The notes under the pieces are model-generated. The model was not told the DNA's origin. It made no database searches and saw nothing but the letters and a program-made list of their open reading frames with translations. The position numbers and the translations under genes are program-made. Shown here piece by piece: positions 62,007 through 64,000 of a stretch of DNA of 64,000 nucleotides; the first letter of the stretch is position 1; each line of letters begins with the position of its first letter. The DNA is taken from assembly GCF_048269545.1 (NCBI RefSeq), contig NZ_JBLXIJ010000001.1:496001-560000 (forward strand). Reading direction: 5' to 3'. This DNA is from Halpernia sp048269545. GTDB lineage: Bacteria > Bacteroidota > Bacteroidia > Flavobacteriales > Weeksellaceae.

Positions 62007-63441
62007 AGGATATAGCCTGAGAAAAAGGATTTTTTGGGGTTTTTTGACGATTTGTCTATTAAGTGTCATGGGAACTGGTGCTTTATCTTATTTCATCCTG
62101 CAAACAAATTCTGCAGAACAAAGCAGAACGCAACTGCAAAATAAATCTGAAGCTTTAATGGCTTATTTGGATTATGCTGTAAGTCATAATCAAGTGCAAA
62201 CTAAAGATCTAAAAAAAGTTTTAGGAAATAAAATTTTTGAAATTGCAGACATTAATAAACATGATGTAATTATCTACGATTTAGAAGGCAATTATTTACT
62301 TTCAAACAGAGATGAAAGTTTAGTAAAACCAAAAAAAATCCCTCTTTCTATATTAAATAAAGTATTAAAGAAAGATAGTAGAGTGGATTTTGAAAGCTTT
62401 GATAAAAGCAGTAATTCTACTGTTACGTCTTCTTATATTATTTTGAAAAATAATATGTTGGAACCAATTGCGATTGTTTATTTGCCTTTCTATCACAATG
62501 ATAGTAGTTATTTTAGTATTTTTAATAAGTATTTGAAATTATTTATAATTTTAAATATTTTCATTATTTCATTTAGTATTTGGTTGAGTTGGATTATTTC
62601 TAAAAATTTAACTAAAACCATCACGAAATTTTCAGAGATGATAACTAAAATTACACTCTTTGAAAAAGATTTAAAACCCATTAAATATTTTCAAAATGAT
62701 GAATTGAGCTCTTTGGTAAAATCCTACAATAAAATGATTTTACAAATACAAGAACAAAAACAACATTTAAGTTTTGTAGAAAAAGAAACAGCTTGGACCT
62801 CTATGGCAAAACAAGTAGCGCATGAAGTGAAAAATCCACTCACGCCAATGAAATTAACTATTCAGAATTTTGAAAGAAAATTTGATTGCAACGATCCTAA
62901 AATCAATGAAAAAGTAAAAAAATTAAGCCATTCTCTCGTTCATCAAATAGATTTGGTTGCAGCTGTTGCAACTGCTTTTTCTCAATTTGCACAACTTCCA
63001 GAGAAAAATAATGAAATTTTTGATCTTTATAAACAAGTAAAAGAAATCCTTTATATTTTCAGTGATGAAAATGTTCATTTGCACACAAGTCAAAAATATA
63101 TTGAGATAAATATGGATAAAATTTATTTGTCAAGAATTATTATCAATTTAGTAACAAATGCAATTCAGGCACAAGATGAACATCGGAAATCTATTATTAA
63201 TGTAGATTTAGAAGTGATAAATAAAAGAATAAATATTTCTGTAGAAGATAACGGCATTGGGATTCCCGAAGAAATGCAAGAGAAAATTTTTGAACCCAAT
63301 TTCACCTCTAAAAATAGTGGAATGGGACTTGGTTTAACCATGGTTAGGAAAATGGTTTTGGATTATGATGGTGAAATTACCTTGCATTCTGAAGTTGGAA
63401 AAGGCAGTCGATTTACGATTTCCTTTCCAGTAAATATTTAA
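61987..63441 (+). CDS. Orphan sensor histidine kinase
   Basis: A 484-residue membrane kinase. Two membrane helices (about 15-38 and 183-205) flank a periplasmic sensor region, followed by a HAMP-like linker. The H-box MAKQVAHEVKNPLTPMK has the phosphorylated His279, with N-box NLVTNAIQAQ (Asn391), DNGIGIP (421-427) and GMGLGL (445-450). The order is NtrY-like. Its start lies inside ribE (20 bp overlap), so translation is probably coupled. No response regulator is adjacent; the next gene is a methyltransferase. Confidence 0.9.
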   Translation: MPLTKYRGYSLRKRIFWGFLTICLLSVMGTGALSYFILQTNSAEQSRTQLQNKSEALMAYLDYAVSHNQVQTKDLKKVLGNKIFEIADINKHDVIIYDLEGNYLLSNRDESLVKPKKIPLSILNKVLKKDSRVDFESFDKSSNSTVTSSYIILKNNMLEPIAIVYLPFYHNDSSYFSIFNKYLKLFIILNIFIISFSIWLSWIISKNLTKTITKFSEMITKITLFEKDLKPIKYFQNDELSSLVKSYNKMILQIQEQKQHLSFVEKETAWTSMAKQVAHEVKNPLTPMKLTIQNFERKFDCNDPKINEKVKKLSHSLVHQIDLVAAVATAFSQFAQLPEKNNEIFDLYKQVKEILYIFSDENVHLHTSQKYIEINMDKIYLSRIIINLVTNAIQAQDEHRKSIINVDLEVINKRINISVEDNGIGIPEEMQEKIFEPNFTSKNSGMGLGLTMVRKMVLDYDGEITLHSEVGKGSRFTISFPVNI

Positions 63442-63451
63442 TTTTTAAAAG

Positions 63452-64000
63452 TTGAAACCATTTCAATTTAAAAACTTCTCTATTCTTCAAGAGGAAAATG
63501 TTTTTCGTGTTGGGACAGATGCGGTTTTGCTTGGTGCACTTTCTTCTGTAAAAAATGCTCAGAATGTTTTAGAAGTAGGAAGCGGTTCCGGAATTATTTC
63601 TTTAATGATTGCGCAAAGAAATAAAAATGCAACTATTTTAGCAATTGATATTAATAAGAAAGCAACACAATTATCAGCTTTAAATTTTAAAAATTCTCTT
63701 TATTTTAATCGGCTTTCTGCTAAAAATATAGATTTTAATAATTTTTCTTCTACACCTAAATTTGATTTAATCATTTGCAATCCACCTTATTTTGATGTTA
63801 CACCGCAATCTAATAAAGATGAAATCGCACGTCAAAAAATTCATTTAAATTTCTCAGATTTAATAATTAATGCAGCTCTACAATTAAATAATAATGGTAT
63901 TTTTTCCGTTATAATTCCAGCAGAAAGTGAAGTAGATTTTGAAGAATTGGCTTTGCGAAGTTCTCTCTATCTTTCAAAGAAAATCATCATTCTTGGAAGA
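63452..64000 (+). CDS. TrmN6-type tRNA1(Val) (adenine37-N6)-methyltransferase, partial at window end
   Basis: Open to the window edge, 183 codons visible and no stop. I start it at TTG 63452, since no ATG is near and the family begins just before KPFQFKNFSI. VGTDAVLLGAL near residue 20, the SAM motif LEVGSGSGIISLMIAQ near 40, and NPPYFDV near 110 identify a class I N6-adenine methyltransferase of the YfiC/TrmN6 type. It begins 10 bp after the kinase stop. Confidence 0.85.
   Translation, partial: MKPFQFKNFSILQEENVFRVGTDAVLLGALSSVKNAQNVLEVGSGSGIISLMIAQRNKNATILAIDINKKATQLSALNFKNSLYFNRLSAKNIDFNNFSSTPKFDLIICNPPYFDVTPQSNKDEIARQKIHLNFSDLIINAALQLNNNGIFSVIIPAESEVDFEELALRSSLYLSKKIIILGR

Overview
The window looks like a chromosomal segment of a low-G+C flavobacterium, most likely Chryseobacterium or a close relative in the Weeksellaceae. 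The evidence is: promoters of the Bacteroidetes type (TTG, an 18-20 bp spacer, then TAnnTTTG); genes without Shine-Dalgarno sequences; type IX secretion (T9SS) type A and type B sorting domains; a 300-residue NusB; a DUF3276 PUR-like protein; and the typical neighbours NusB/DUF1573/YajC and GreA/HIT/ClpX. I see no prophage, insertion sequence, CRISPR array, restriction system or recognisable defence island. Most of the window is core genome with accessory surface-protein and glycan genes between.

Layout. 1-7.7 kb: one minus-strand pentose phosphate operon, tkt-rpiB-tal-(HAD phosphatase)-gnd-zwf-pgl, with pgl cut by the window edge. 8-9.5 kb: a small membrane protein, bshB1 (bacillithiol synthesis), tRNA-His and a dispersed palindromic element. 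9.5-16.7 kb: housekeeping genes (DUF3276, an ABC exporter, nusB, a DUF1573 lipoprotein, yajC, dtd, a degenerate Rieske-like lipoprotein, greA, HIT, clpX). 16.8-21.4 kb: a T9SS type A protein, a tiny Gly/Pro-rich membrane protein, a TlpA-like thioredoxin protein, tRNA-Met and a secreted protein. 21.4-26.9 kb: a fused acyl-CoA mutase (IcmF type), a GNAT/PLP-racemase pair and a small membrane protein. 27-29 kb: rplM-rpsI-rpsB with a structured leader before rpsB.

29-44.7 kb is a block of minus-strand genes: trmB, a VirJ/AcvB-like lipoprotein beside an MprF-type lipid aminoacylase, a regulatory-domain secreted protein, three large T9SS type B surface proteins, and tsf. Because rpsB and tsf normally adjoin, the block looks like an inversion with breakpoints just after rpsB and just upstream of tsf. 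44.8-48 kb: a secreted unknown, accA and gltX. 48-55.7 kb: a six-motif mannose-lectin-like secreted protein followed by glycan genes (ManC-type cupin, polytopic protein, methyltransferase, four glycosyltransferases on alternating strands). 55.9-64 kb: rocD, accBC, rpmF with yceD, pdxA, ribE overlapping an orphan histidine kinase gene, and the start of a TrmN6-type methyltransferase.

The most interesting items are the synthase/hydrolase-like pair MprF-VirJ, the three modular T9SS type B paralogues with repeated calcium-loop-like motifs, the double B-lectin protein, the probable rpsB/tsf inversion, the rpsB leader, and three diverged copies of an intergenic hairpin element sharing the ends TAGCCC and GCTCCTAA. 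All functions are read from sequence motifs without database searches.
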